Of a stretch of 64,000 nucleotides of DNA, positions 17,887 through 26,438 are shown piece by piece; positions within the stretch are counted from its first letter, which is position 1, and every line of letters starts with the position of its first letter. This DNA comes from Psychrobacter glacincola (GTDB lineage: Bacteria > Pseudomonadota > Gammaproteobacteria > Pseudomonadales > Moraxellaceae), in NCBI RefSeq assembly GCF_904846075.1, contig NZ_CAJGZH010000001.1, forward strand, positions 310,001-374,000, in the 5' to 3' direction. Both the position numbers and the translations under genes were made by a program. Below the pieces are notes generated by a model. It saw nothing but the letters and a program-made list of their open reading frames with translations. It was not told where the DNA came from and made no database searches.

Positions 17887-18852
17887 ATGGATGTGAGTCA
17901 GGGTGAAAATAACAGTCAATCTGAGCAGGCAGCGTGTAAAATAGGAACCGATAAGCTCAGTATCCTAGTGGTATCAGGGCGTTCAGGCTCAGGTAAAACC
18001 TCAGTATTAAATCTCTTAGAAGATTTAGGATATTATTCTATTGATAACTTACCGTTATCCTTATTGCCGGATGCTGCGCATAAACTGGTCAATGAAAGTG
18101 GGATTCGTCGTATTGCGCTTGGTGTTGATATTCGAACACCGCGAGCGGATCTATCCAAGTTTGCAGAGATGCATGCATCCCTAAAAAAAACATACGGGGC
18201 GCATGCGGTCAAAGTGGTGTATGTGACCGCGCAAGAAAGTACTTTGATAGCACGTTTTAATGCGACACGCCGCGTACATCCGCTGATGTCACAGGATATC
18301 GATAGTGATAATGCCAAGCATATTGCTTTTAATCTACCTGCCGCGATTAAAAAAGAAGTGGAGCTGTTAGAGCCTATCGCAGGTCATGCCGATATCAGAA
18401 TTGATACCAGCAATTTGAATATTCATCAATTGAAAGACAGCTTGCGTGAACATGTCGGCGTGGACAATCAGATTGTGATTAATCTGCTGTCTTTTGGCTT
18501 TAAATATGGCAGTCCTATTGATGCAGATTTTGTCTTTGATGTGAGAATTTTGCCGAATCCGCATTGGAATCCTGAATTGCGTACTTCGACAGGTCTAGAC
18601 ACGGAAGTTGCCGCATTTTTTGCCGACTATCCAGAAGTGGCTGAGATGACTGATGATATAGATAAGTTTTTAACCCGTTGGTTACCCGAATTTTTACACA
18701 ATAACCGCCATACAGTGACAGTGGCTATTGGCTGTACTGGTGGTAAGCATCGTTCAGTATTCATCACCGATAATTTACAACGTCGTCTTGCCGATGTTAT
18801 GCCGCAAAGTATAAAAGTGCTGGCGAAACATCGTGAAAAAAATCGTTGGTAG
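17887..18852 (+). CDS. rapZ: RNase adapter protein / nucleotide-binding protein
   Basis: A 321-residue RapZ (YvcJ) family protein. In E. coli RapZ guides RNase E to the sRNA GlmZ and so sets amino-sugar synthesis. The Walker A motif VVSGRSGSGKTSVLNLLEDLG is near residue 28. YSIDNLPLSLL, the GVDIRTPR segment, FGFKYGSPIDADFVFDVRILPNP and the C-terminal GCTGGKHRSVFITDNL follow. The N-terminal 20 residues are a poorly conserved extension. There is no PTS or rpoN cluster nearby, unlike in enterobacteria; here it follows panC by 42 bases. Confidence 0.95.
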   Translation: MDVSQGENNSQSEQAACKIGTDKLSILVVSGRSGSGKTSVLNLLEDLGYYSIDNLPLSLLPDAAHKLVNESGIRRIALGVDIRTPRADLSKFAEMHASLKKTYGAHAVKVVYVTAQESTLIARFNATRRVHPLMSQDIDSDNAKHIAFNLPAAIKKEVELLEPIAGHADIRIDTSNLNIHQLKDSLREHVGVDNQIVINLLSFGFKYGSPIDADFVFDVRILPNPHWNPELRTSTGLDTEVAAFFADYPEVAEMTDDIDKFLTRWLPEFLHNNRHTVTVAIGCTGGKHRSVFITDNLQRRLADVMPQSIKVLAKHREKNRW

Positions 18853-18867
18853 TTATTGGTAAACACT

Positions 18868-18916
18868 GGGGCATATCTTCATTTTTATGACTATTCCTAA
18901 AATGAGGACATGCCCC
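18868..18916. repeat. long imperfect hairpin after rapZ
   Basis: Two 18-base arms beginning GGGGCAT and ending ATGCCCC differ at two positions and enclose a 13-base loop. It probably stabilises or ends the rapZ transcript. The right arm contains AAATGAGGACA, also present in the hairpin at 25110-25157. Confidence 0.55.
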
Positions 18917-18952
18917 TGTTAATTTTATTATTTATTATTTTGGAAAGCTTTT

Positions 18953-19471
18953 ATGATTGACTGGAAAGAACAGGATATGCGCGTCTCGCGCACTGAACTC
19001 AAAAAGGCCCATGAGCGCTTGCAGAAGTTGTCGATACCACTTGCCAGCTTATCGAAAAAGCAACTCAAAAATCTGCCAGCCAGTGACTATTTTATGGCAG
19101 AACTCATGGCATTGGCCGATATCACCAGCGCTAATGCTCGTATTCGCCAAACCAAGCGCGTTGGTAAGCTGATTAGTGAAGAAAACCGCCACGAATTGGT
19201 AAAAGCATTATTTGATGCGTTTTTCCCTAAAGAACAAGTCTCAAAAATAGAAAGTTGGTTTGAGCGTTTAAATATTAATGATGAAGGGACGCTTAAGCAG
19301 TTCGTTAAACAATACCAAGCATCTGAACAAAATAGTATGTATCAATTACTGTTATGGATTGAGTACGCCAAACATACCCAAGATGATGAGCTGATGGCAG
19401 AGTCTAAAGCAGACTTAGCCAGTTATATTCGTGAAGTCACTATTTTGTCGCAATTGAAAAAAGAAAAATAA
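18953..19471 (+). CDS. darP: ribosome biogenesis factor DarP (YjgA, DUF615)
   Basis: A 172-residue DUF615 protein; in E. coli DarP acts in late assembly of the large ribosomal subunit. Family features are VSRTELKKAHERLQKL at the start (compare SKTQLKRE), the run LASLSKKQLKNLP, and NARIRQTKRVGKLI (compare RRRQLQYIGKLM). The protein is rich in Lys and Arg. It stands alone between the rapZ hairpin and a bidirectional terminator. The identification rests on the pattern of the first 90 residues. Confidence 0.85.
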   Translation: MIDWKEQDMRVSRTELKKAHERLQKLSIPLASLSKKQLKNLPASDYFMAELMALADITSANARIRQTKRVGKLISEENRHELVKALFDAFFPKEQVSKIESWFERLNINDEGTLKQFVKQYQASEQNSMYQLLLWIEYAKHTQDDELMAESKADLASYIREVTILSQLKKEK

Positions 19472-19547
19472 TAAGGTGATAGCGGCTAAATAACTTTGAC
19501 CACTGTTTATACAATATCTCCAATTATAAACTAAAGTAGTCTGCAAA

Positions 19548-19583
19548 TAAAAAAAGCCAATCATCAAGTGATTGGCTTTTTTA
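19548..19583. terminator. bidirectional rho-independent terminator
   Basis: The stem AAGCCAATCA/TGATTGGCTT with a 4-base loop is flanked by an A-run and a T-run, between the convergent darP and dsbA genes. Confidence 0.9.
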
Positions 19584-19672
19584 TGGGTAAGAGCATTTAT
19601 GTCCAAATGACACTTATAGATAAATGCTAGTCCCTAATTTATAACGGTACCTAATTTATATTAGTACTTAAC

Positions 19673-20293
19673 TTATTTCTTTTCAGCACGCACTTTGTCA
19701 ACCAAATAGTCAACGACCTTAGGTACAGTGGCGCTTTCACCAGTGACAACGTATTTGCCTTGCACGACGACTGCTGGCACACCAGAGAGCTGATAACGCT
19801 TAGCGCCTGCTTGTGAACGACCAATTTTCGTACCAACGGCGAATGAATTATAAAGGCTATTGAATTTCTTCTCATTAACGCCTTTAGATGCATACCATTT
19901 GCTTAATGATGATTGGTCAAAGATTTTCTTACCATCTTTATGAATGGCATCAAATAGCGCGTCATGAGTCTTGTCTTCAAACCCTAGCAGCTGAGCGGCA
20001 TAGAAACCACGAGCGTTGGCTTCCCAGACAGGGTTAAGCGCTGCTGGCGTTTTGAAAAAGGCAACGTCTTTGTCTTTGTTTTTAGCCCATTTTTCCATAT
20101 GCGGGTTAAGAACGTTACAATGTGGGCAACCATACCAAAAAAACTCACGAACAATGATAGCATCACCGCTGATTTTTTCTGGATTGTCTAGCACGCGGTA
20201 GTCTTTTCCGGCGACATAGTCGGCAGCTTGTGCGCCCATAGTGGCAAGTCCAATGGCCATGGCCAGACCAGTCAGTGTGATGACACGTTTCAT
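19673..20293 (-). CDS. dsbA: thiol:disulfide interchange protein DsbA
   Basis: A periplasmic oxidase that introduces disulfides into exported proteins. The 206-residue precursor has a signal peptide (residues 1-24, MKR start and cleavage after AQA). The thioredoxin-fold active site is FFWYGCPHC with Cys56 and Cys59. The cis-proline region GVPAVVVQGKYVV is near 178. An AAGGAT site precedes the ATG. It likely works with a DsbB not in the window. Confidence 0.95.
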   Translation of the reverse strand: MKRVITLTGLAMAIGLATMGAQAADYVAGKDYRVLDNPEKISGDAIIVREFFWYGCPHCNVLNPHMEKWAKNKDKDVAFFKTPAALNPVWEANARGFYAAQLLGFEDKTHDALFDAIHKDGKKIFDQSSLSKWYASKGVNEKKFNSLYNSFAVGTKIGRSQAGAKRYQLSGVPAVVVQGKYVVTGESATVPKVVDYLVDKVRAEKK

Positions 20294-20742
20294 ACTTTAT
20301 CCTTGAGGTGTGAAAACTTAGGGTTTGTTGAGATGTTTTAGTATCGTATGGTTTTGGGTATAGCGCACAGGTTTTTAAAGTGCCCAAACGAGACAGCGTC
20401 GAGTATAATCGAACTATAGTGACGTATCGACTATAATAACGTAAAACATGGTCGCTTGTGAATCCGATTCTTAACTAATGGTTGTAAAGCTGTGAGCCAT
20501 TATTTAAGGCTTATTTCACCGTGTTTTTTGGAATTTTTTTAGCGTTTTATTATTTAGGTTTTAAGCTGTTTGAAGCATCTATCATCTAAAAAAACGGTAC
20601 AGAAAGTATGAACGTTTGCTAAGAGTATTCACAATCGGTGACGATGTACTCACGACAAAGCTGCCGCTCTCATGCTAATATTAGGTACATAATTGTGCAC
20701 TGTATATGATTATAACGATAATGACAATAAAGGAAAAATGCA
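20294..20742. other. divergent intergenic region dsbA/ubiG
   Basis: 449 bases without a supported gene. It must hold the promoters of dsbA and ubiG. It contains several short T-runs and the ubiG ribosome-binding site AAAGGAA just before the start; I cannot place promoters firmly. Confidence 0.5.
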
Positions 20743-21582
20743 ATGAGCTCAGCTCTATCTTCCTCGCCTTCTTTGAATGAGCAAGCAAACAGCGGTCTTG
20801 ATGATACAACGGCTACCGCCATTAATGTAGATCCTAGCGAAGTCGACAAGTTTAATAAGTTGGCAAGCGAATGGTGGAGTAAGACGGGTGCATTTGCGAC
20901 TTTGCATGAAATAAATCCACTGCGTCTAAATTGGATAGAAGAAAACGTCAAGCGCAGTTATCAAAATGACAGTGCTGATACAGATATTCATAAAACGGCT
21001 GAAACTGGCTTGGCTGGAAAAAAAGTGCTCGATGTCGGCTGTGGCGGCGGTATATTGTCAGAGTCTATGGCACGTCGCGGTGCGGATGTGACAGGGATTG
21101 ATTTGGGTACCGAAAATCTAAAAGCGGCAGCGCTGCATGCAGAGCAAAGCGCTTTACATGAGACGCTGCGCTATCAGCATATCCCAGTAGAAGAATTGGC
21201 CAAAACTCATGCAGGCCAGTTCGATGTGGTGACTTGCATGGAGATGCTCGAGCATGTGCCTGATCCCAGCTCGATTGTGCAGGCTTGTTTTGAGTTATTG
21301 GCACCAGGCGGTGTTTGCGTGCTATCGACGATCAATCGAAACCCTAAATCATACCTATTTGCCATCGTTGGGGCAGAGTATGTATTGCGCTTGCTCGACC
21401 GCGGCACTCATGATTATGCCAAATTTATTACGCCAGCCGAATTAGACAAAATGGCAATTGACGCTGGATTCACACGTCAAAATATCATTGGCTTGCATTA
21501 TAATCCGCTGACCAAGCGTTATTGGCTGGCTCAAAATGTCGATGTCAATTACATGATGGCAGTACACAAGCCACTGGCTTAA
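20743..21582 (+). CDS. ubiG: 3-demethylubiquinol 3-O-methyltransferase
   Basis: A SAM-dependent O-methyltransferase acting twice in ubiquinone synthesis. The 279-residue protein carries the UbiG-specific KFNKLASEWWSKTGAFATLHEINPLR-type opening (residues about 31-56; only part quoted here as EWWSKTGAFATLHE), the SAM motif LDVGCGGGILSE, VTCMEMLEHVPDP, and STINRNPKSYLFAI. The first 28 residues are a Ser/Asn-rich extension not needed by the family. It is followed by the phosphoglycolate phosphatase gene, the same ubiG-gph order seen in many gammaproteobacteria. Confidence 0.95.
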   Translation: MSSALSSSPSLNEQANSGLDDTTATAINVDPSEVDKFNKLASEWWSKTGAFATLHEINPLRLNWIEENVKRSYQNDSADTDIHKTAETGLAGKKVLDVGCGGGILSESMARRGADVTGIDLGTENLKAAALHAEQSALHETLRYQHIPVEELAKTHAGQFDVVTCMEMLEHVPDPSSIVQACFELLAPGGVCVLSTINRNPKSYLFAIVGAEYVLRLLDRGTHDYAKFITPAELDKMAIDAGFTRQNIIGLHYNPLTKRYWLAQNVDVNYMMAVHKPLA

Positions 21583-21657
21583 GCAGAATGCCGTATTTGG
21601 TTGTTTTCATGCCATACTATTTCACTCAACACCTTATTTATATTAAGAGCATTCACT

Positions 21658-22367
21658 ATGAGCCAATTTGTAAAAGCGGTTTTATTTGATCTCGATGGGA
21701 CATTAATCGATACGGCTGCTGATTTTGTCCGTATTATCGGTAAAATGAGCCGCGAAAATGATTGGCAAGCACCGCCTGAAACAGGAATTCGCGAGCAAGT
21801 TTCTGCTGGTGCCTCAGCGATGGTACAGTTGATGCTACGTCATAACGATCAAATTGAGGTTAGCGAAGAAGCTTTGCAGGAGTTTCGCCAACAGTTTTTA
21901 GATGATTATGAAGCTGAGATATGCGTCGATAGTTGTGTGTTCGCTGAATTAGAAGACGTGTTGACTGCTCTTGAAGAAAAAGGGGTGCCATGGGGTATTG
22001 TGACCAACAAGCCGCGTTATCTGGCAGAGAAGTTACTAGAAAAGATGCAGTTAGACGGGCGCTGTTCTGCTTTGGTTTGTCCTGATGATGTGTCTCGCTC
22101 AAAGCCTGACCCAGAGCCTATGTATGCGGCGTTAGAGAAGCTTGGTATCCCTCGCGGCGCCGCTGAAAGCGTGATTTATGTTGGCGATCATATCCGTGAT
22201 ATCAAGCTGGTAATGCCGCTGGCATGCCGACGATTCTAGCTGCTTATGGTTATATTCCGCCTGAAGATCAAAAAAACCTAAAGAAATGGGGTGCAGATTA
22301 TATTACTGATACGCCTGAGCAATTAAATAAACTGTTGCTCTCTTCTGGTAAATTTGACTATTTATAA
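21658..22367 (+). pseudogene. HAD hydrolase, phosphoglycolate phosphatase-like, frameshifted
   Basis: A Gph-like phosphatase that would remove phosphate from 2-phosphoglycolate. The first frame gives KAVLFDLDGTLIDTA (motif I), VTNKPRYLAEKLL (motif II), SKPDPEPMY and YVGDHIRDIK (motif III/IV), but then runs into ACRRF and a stop at 22239. The expected continuation AGNAAGMPTILAAYGY, then ADYITDTPEQL, is in the other frame from about 22206 to the stop at 22365-22367. One missing base near 22202-22205 explains the break. All catalytic acids lie before the shift, so a truncated protein missing about 50 residues could still be made. It may be a real mutation or a sequence error. Confidence 0.85.
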
Positions 22368-22466
22368 ATAAAATTATAAATCGAGTCCGCCACACTCTAT
22401 GTTTTTAAAGAAACACGATAAATACTTAGCATCCCAACTATTAAACGATAAGCAGTGAGTAATGCC

Positions 22467-23303
22467 ATGAGTGACAATATTAATCAGCTGGCTAATCAGC
22501 AAGACAACCAAAAAACTGTTCAAAGTCTACCTCAACCGTTAACTCATAACGATATTCGCAACTTTGTGCCATCTGATAATTGTTTAGATGGTAAGACTAT
22601 TCTGGTCACGGGGGCAGGTGACGGTATCGGCCGCGTTGCCGCGCTGACTTATGCTCGCTATGGAGCGACAGTCCTGTTATTGGGACGTACCAGCAGCAAG
22701 CTTGAATATGTTTATGATGAGATTGAAAGTCTTGGCGGCAAACAGCCTGCCATGCTACCGATGAATCTAGAAGGGGCAACCTATGCTGAGATGCAGCAGT
22801 TAGAGGGGTTGATTAATAAAGAAGTCGGTCAGCTCGATGGTATCTTGCACAATGCGGGCATGCTTGGGCAGCTAACCCCACTTGAGATGTATGACGTCGA
22901 TACTTTTGCACAAGTTATGAAGGTGAACTTTACCTCGACGTTTATGCTCACCCAAGCACTGCTACCACTACTTAAAGATGCTGAGAATGGTTCTATTGTT
23001 TTCACCTCTAGCACGGTCGGTACACATCCTCGCGCGTTCTGGGGTGCTTATGCGCTGTCCAAGCAAGCCGTAGAAGGCATGAGTGATATCTTTACCCAAG
23101 AGACGCAGAATACGACTAATTTACGTTTTAACTGTGTCAATCCTGGTGGCACTCGTACCAATATGCGCGCCCATGCTTATCCAGGAGAGAGTCCTATGAG
23201 CTTAAAAACGCCTGAAGATATCATGGCAGGCTATGTTTGTCTGATGAGTGATGCCAGTATCGGGGTACGCGGGCAAGTGGTCGAGCTACAGCCAAAAGAT
23301 TAG
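22467..23303 (+). CDS. short-chain dehydrogenase, YciK-like
   Basis: An SDR-family NAD(P) oxidoreductase of unknown substrate, most like E. coli YciK. Features are ILVTGAGDGIGRVAALTYARYGATVLLLGR (cofactor fold, TGAxDGIG), LHNAGMLG (NNAG equivalent), VFTSSTVG with the catalytic Ser, GAYALSKQAVEGM (YxxxK), and RFNCVNPGGTRTNMRA. The 35-residue N-terminal extension is Gln/Asn-rich. A GTG start at 22455 is also possible; I use the ATG. Gene order ubiG-gph-yciK is conserved in relatives, which supports the assignment. Confidence 0.88.
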   Translation: MSDNINQLANQQDNQKTVQSLPQPLTHNDIRNFVPSDNCLDGKTILVTGAGDGIGRVAALTYARYGATVLLLGRTSSKLEYVYDEIESLGGKQPAMLPMNLEGATYAEMQQLEGLINKEVGQLDGILHNAGMLGQLTPLEMYDVDTFAQVMKVNFTSTFMLTQALLPLLKDAENGSIVFTSSTVGTHPRAFWGAYALSKQAVEGMSDIFTQETQNTTNLRFNCVNPGGTRTNMRAHAYPGESPMSLKTPEDIMAGYVCLMSDASIGVRGQVVELQPKD

Positions 23304-23464
23304 TCATGTGATTTTTTGCTAGGAAATGTCATTACTTAGCGCATTTATTCGCATACTTTCAGATTGAGGCATGCTCTAGTAGGTTGCAATTAATTATAAA
23401 CAACCCCATCTATTTGTTATTAAAGCGATTTGTAATATCTGATTATCGTAAATAGGATGAAGTT

Positions 23465-23731
23465 ATGGCAGGTGGTTGGTCAAGAGATGGTGCTGAGCAT
23501 GAGCAAATGGATGCAACGGTAAATGATGCATTAGAGCGGGCAAGACGTGCGTTGCCAACTGGCATCAGTGCCGAGATGTGTGATGAATGCGGCAAGCCTA
23601 TTCCAGAAGCACGGCGGTTAGCAGTGCCTGGTATTCAGCATTGCGTCAGCTGTCAGACAGAACTTGAACAAGAGGCGAGAGCCGCTGAGTTGTTCAACCG
23701 GCGAGGTAGTAAAGACAGTCAATTACGTTAA
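23465..23731 (+). CDS. DksA/TraR-family C4 zinc-finger protein (YbiI-like)
   Basis: An 88-residue zinc-finger protein like E. coli YbiI. The family pattern is clear: start MAGGWSRDGA, ALERAR, CDECGKPIPEARR, HCVSCQ, and the C-terminal NRRGSKDSQLR. Four cysteines (CxxC..CxxC) should hold one zinc. Unlike DksA it lacks the long coiled coil with the DxxDxA tip, so action on RNA polymerase is uncertain. The start has an AGGATGA site. A strong terminator follows. Confidence 0.88.
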   Translation: MAGGWSRDGAEHEQMDATVNDALERARRALPTGISAEMCDECGKPIPEARRLAVPGIQHCVSCQTELEQEARAAELFNRRGSKDSQLR

Positions 23732-23737
23732 AAAAGA

Positions 23738-23786
23738 AAAAGGGCAGACATGGCTATATCGAACAGCAATGTCTGCCCTTTTTTTG
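23738..23786. terminator. bidirectional rho-independent terminator
   Basis: The stem GGGCAGACAT/ATGTCTGCCC with a 17-base loop, preceded by A-rich sequence and followed by T8, lies between the convergent zinc-finger gene and the COG0523 GTPase. Confidence 0.9.
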
Positions 23787-23793
23787 TCTATTA

Positions 23794-25050
23794 CTATATA
23801 ACCAGTGCCATTAGTTTACGGTCGCAGGTATCCCAATCGATAGAAGGTAGCGTCTCTATAGAAGATAAAAATGCTGTCCTATCTTGTTCTTCTGAGCGGT
23901 CGCTTTCTACCGCTGTATCGTTGTCGTTATTAGCATTTGCCTCCAACTGTAATATAATCTCTAGCCGACTATCAACTTGTGCGCTGACCGTACTGGTGGT
24001 TAAGCTGTCAGGGGTAAAATTGATTTGTAGCCAGCCATCAGACGTATGCACCACACCTTTGATACGTTGCCAGTTCGGTAGCGTTAATAACCAACTCTGT
24101 AACTCATCCGCTTTTAATATGTAGTGCGCTGGCAGTCGCCAACCCGCCAACTGTAACTCTTGCTGTTTTTCATGATAACGATAAGGTAGCTCAATATCTG
24201 TGTCGGTCTGCGAATCATCTTTGTTTGTAAAAGCGTCGGATGACAAGGTGGTCGATATCGATAGGGCATTACTCTGCGGTTGCAAGCTAGTAGTCGATTT
24301 TTGAGGGTGAACAATATTGACTGTACGTTGTTTCGAGATAACCTGACTGGGCTTGGTTAGCTGAGTTTTCAACTCTGACACGCTTGATTCTGATAAAAGA
24401 ATATTGGATGAGTCGTTTGTATCATGAGAGATCTGCTCAGATGCTGCCCAAATAATTTTTACCTGTGCATTGAGCTTGGCTATCCATTGTTGCAGTGCTT
24501 GCTTTTCGCTATCGCTCAATCGAGCATAACGATTAATGACTAACACATCGGCATCACGGACATGCGCTTGAAAACCGTCGTGATGACGATATTTATCTTG
24601 TTGCCATTGCACGCCACTCAGTACCGTTATTACTGCCTGCATATTGAGCGCTGTTTGCCAATGCGGTGCACTGAGCTGCATGATAAGCTCACGTGGATGA
24701 GCAAGCCCTGTGGGTTCGATGAGCAACCGCTGTGGATGATGCTCACTAAGTAGCCGACTGATAGCAATTTGTAATGGCAGCTGACTGGTACAACAAATAC
24801 AGCCACCACTGACTTCGCGTATAGCAATATTATCTTGCTCAGGCTTACTATCTTGCGCGCTTGCCAGCAGCGCACCATCAATACCGATACGACCAAACTC
24901 ATTGATTAGTAATGCCCAGCGCTCATCGGCAGGTTTGATAGCAAGCAGCTGATTAATCACTGTGGTCTTGCCAGCACCCAAAAACCCTGTCACCAAGGTG
25001 CAGGGTATGTTTTGAAAAATAATAGGTTTTTTCACAGAGACACTCATCAT
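23794..25050 (-). CDS. CobW/P47K (COG0523, YjiA-like) GTPase, putative metal chaperone
   Basis: A G3E-family GTPase that probably hands zinc or another metal to client enzymes. Walker A is TGFLGAGKTTVINQLL near residue 20. LLINEFGRIGIDG and the metal-binding EVSGGCICCTSQLP (GGCxCC) follow, then LLIEPTGLAHP. The C-terminal CobW domain is from about 300 (LPNWQRIKGVVHTSDGWLQINF). Between them, about residues 195-290 form an unusually long Ser/Asn/Thr/Gln-rich linker. Total 418 residues against about 320 for YjiA. No Zur box was recognised. Confidence 0.88.
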   Translation of the reverse strand: MMSVSVKKPIIFQNIPCTLVTGFLGAGKTTVINQLLAIKPADERWALLINEFGRIGIDGALLASAQDSKPEQDNIAIREVSGGCICCTSQLPLQIAISRLLSEHHPQRLLIEPTGLAHPRELIMQLSAPHWQTALNMQAVITVLSGVQWQQDKYRHHDGFQAHVRDADVLVINRYARLSDSEKQALQQWIAKLNAQVKIIWAASEQISHDTNDSSNILLSESSVSELKTQLTKPSQVISKQRTVNIVHPQKSTTSLQPQSNALSISTTLSSDAFTNKDDSQTDTDIELPYRYHEKQQELQLAGWRLPAHYILKADELQSWLLTLPNWQRIKGVVHTSDGWLQINFTPDSLTTSTVSAQVDSRLEIILQLEANANNDNDTAVESDRSEEQDRTAFLSSIETLPSIDWDTCDRKLMALVI

Positions 25051-25109
25051 ATAGGCCGTATTTGTGAGTAATCAAACACGGCCTATATTAAAAGGAAATG
25101 ATGTTAGCG

Positions 25110-25157
25110 TGTGTTCTCAATTCAATCGATAATCGGAATTTTCGAAATGAGGACACA
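25110..25157. repeat. imperfect hairpin downstream of ompR
   Basis: Arms TGTGTTCTCAATTC and GAAATGAGGACACA with two mismatches lie between ompR and the COG0523 gene. It lacks a T-tract. It shares AAATGAGGACA with the hairpin after rapZ. Confidence 0.45.
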
Positions 25158-25169
25158 CATAGTCAAAAG

Positions 25170-25928
25170 TTACTCACTTTTAACGGTTTCTACTTCAGCT
25201 TCGTCAGGAACGAATACATAGCCTACACCCCAAACGGTTTGGATGTAACGCGCTTGTGAAGGGTTGTCTTCAATCAAACGACGCAAACGTGATACCTGTA
25301 CGTCGATAGAACGCTCCATCGCACCCCATTCACGACCACGCGCAAGGTTCATCAGTTTGTCACGGGTTAATGGCTCACGTGGGTGCTGCACCAGTGCTTT
25401 TAGCACCGAAAACTCACCAGTCGTCAAAGTGACCACATTGCCATCGCGTTTAAGCGTACGTGTCGATAAATCAAGCGTCCACGGTCCAAACTCAACCACT
25501 TCAAGCTGATGGCTTGGTGCGCCAGGCAGCTCGCGATTTTGACGACGTAATACCGCTTTGATACGAGCCAACAGCTCTTTTGGGTTAAATGGTTTTGGCA
25601 GATAATCATCTGCACCCGCTTCTAGACCAGCGATACGATCGGCATCACCACCTTTGGCTGTCAGCATAATGATAGGAATGTCGCCATTGTCTTCGCGTAG
25701 ACGCTTACAAATACTGATGCCGTCTTCGCCTGGCAGCATCAAATCGAGTACCACCAACGAGAAAAGCTCACGCTGCAACAGTTTGTCCATTTGACTACCA
25801 TCATGAGCGGTACGGACGACAAAACCGTCGTCTTCTAGAAAGCGCTGTAATAAAGAGCGCAAGCGTGCATCGTCATCAACGACTAAAATTCGCTGAGTTA
25901 AGGTATCAGGGCTGTTATTTTCAGACAT
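25170..25928 (-). CDS. ompR: OmpR-type two-component response regulator
   Basis: A 252-residue response regulator with an N-terminal receiver domain (VVDDDARLR, phospho-acceptor in VVLDLMLPGEDG, LTAKGGDADRIAGLEAGADDYLPKPF) and a C-terminal winged-helix domain (LTTGEFSVLKALV, GREWGAMERSIDVQVSRLRRLIE, IQTVWGVGYVF). The sequence is very close to OmpR. In E. coli OmpR controls porins and osmotic response. The cognate kinase envZ, normally directly downstream, is absent here; the next genes downstream are a COG0523 GTPase and a zinc-finger gene. GAGGAT precedes the start. Confidence 0.93.
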   Translation of the reverse strand: MSENNSPDTLTQRILVVDDDARLRSLLQRFLEDDGFVVRTAHDGSQMDKLLQRELFSLVVLDLMLPGEDGISICKRLREDNGDIPIIMLTAKGGDADRIAGLEAGADDYLPKPFNPKELLARIKAVLRRQNRELPGAPSHQLEVVEFGPWTLDLSTRTLKRDGNVVTLTTGEFSVLKALVQHPREPLTRDKLMNLARGREWGAMERSIDVQVSRLRRLIEDNPSQARYIQTVWGVGYVFVPDEAEVETVKSE

Positions 25929-26033
25929 ACAGGCATCCTCTTATAAAAATTATTATTAGTAGAAATTATCGTTAACAGTCAAGGCTAAAGGTTATATAGT
26001 TAAAATGATATAAAGAAAATACGGTGTCAGGCT

Positions 26034-26065
26034 CGTTGAGTCTACTATTTATAGTAGACTCAACG
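26034..26065. repeat. perfect 14-bp inverted repeat
   Basis: CGTTGAGTCTACTA is followed by a 4-base TTTA loop and its exact complement. It lies about 105 bases upstream of the ompR start. There is no T-tract on either side, so it is not a standard terminator. It could be an operator or an RNA structure in the ompR leader. Confidence 0.6.
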
Positions 26066-26084
26066 TGCTGTCCTCATCGCTAAA

Positions 26085-26273
26085 TTATCTTGAATCGACT
26101 ATACAAAAAACCTGAGCAAAAAAACTGTCTTTATTCAATGAGTGGTCAAAAGTAAAGGTCCGTCTCAATCCATCATAAATTTGAATACTATTGTTCAATG
26201 CGTCAGCGCATACCAATATTTGCGCCTTCGATACTTTAGTGTATAAGATTGCACCACTAATTGCATCACCCAT
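26085..26273 (-). CDS. possible small hypothetical protein
   Basis: An open frame of 62 codons in the otherwise empty 510-base region between ompR and tex. The product has no recognised motif and no signal peptide, and I see no ribosome-binding site before the ATG. It may well be spurious. The rest of the region holds the inverted repeat at 26034-26065 and presumably the promoters of ompR and tex. Confidence 0.2.
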   Translation of the reverse strand: MGDAISGAILYTKVSKAQILVCADALNNSIQIYDGLRRTFTFDHSLNKDSFFAQVFCIVDSR

Positions 26274-26438
26274 CAGGATAAATGCTGTATGCGTTTGTTT
26301 AACAAAGCGACAGAACCTATGATATGAGACGATTTTCGCCGTAAAACCAGCGATAAATAACGAAAAGATAAAAAGGATTTTTATTCATGCAGCTTTTGCT
26401 ATAATGCAAAACTACATTTATCAACGATTGATACGTCT

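Noticed and set aside
26086..26100. TTATCTTGAATCGAC shared by 26085-26100 and 58861-58875
   Set aside because: A 15-base match is expected a few times by chance in 64 kb; the surrounding sequence does not match.
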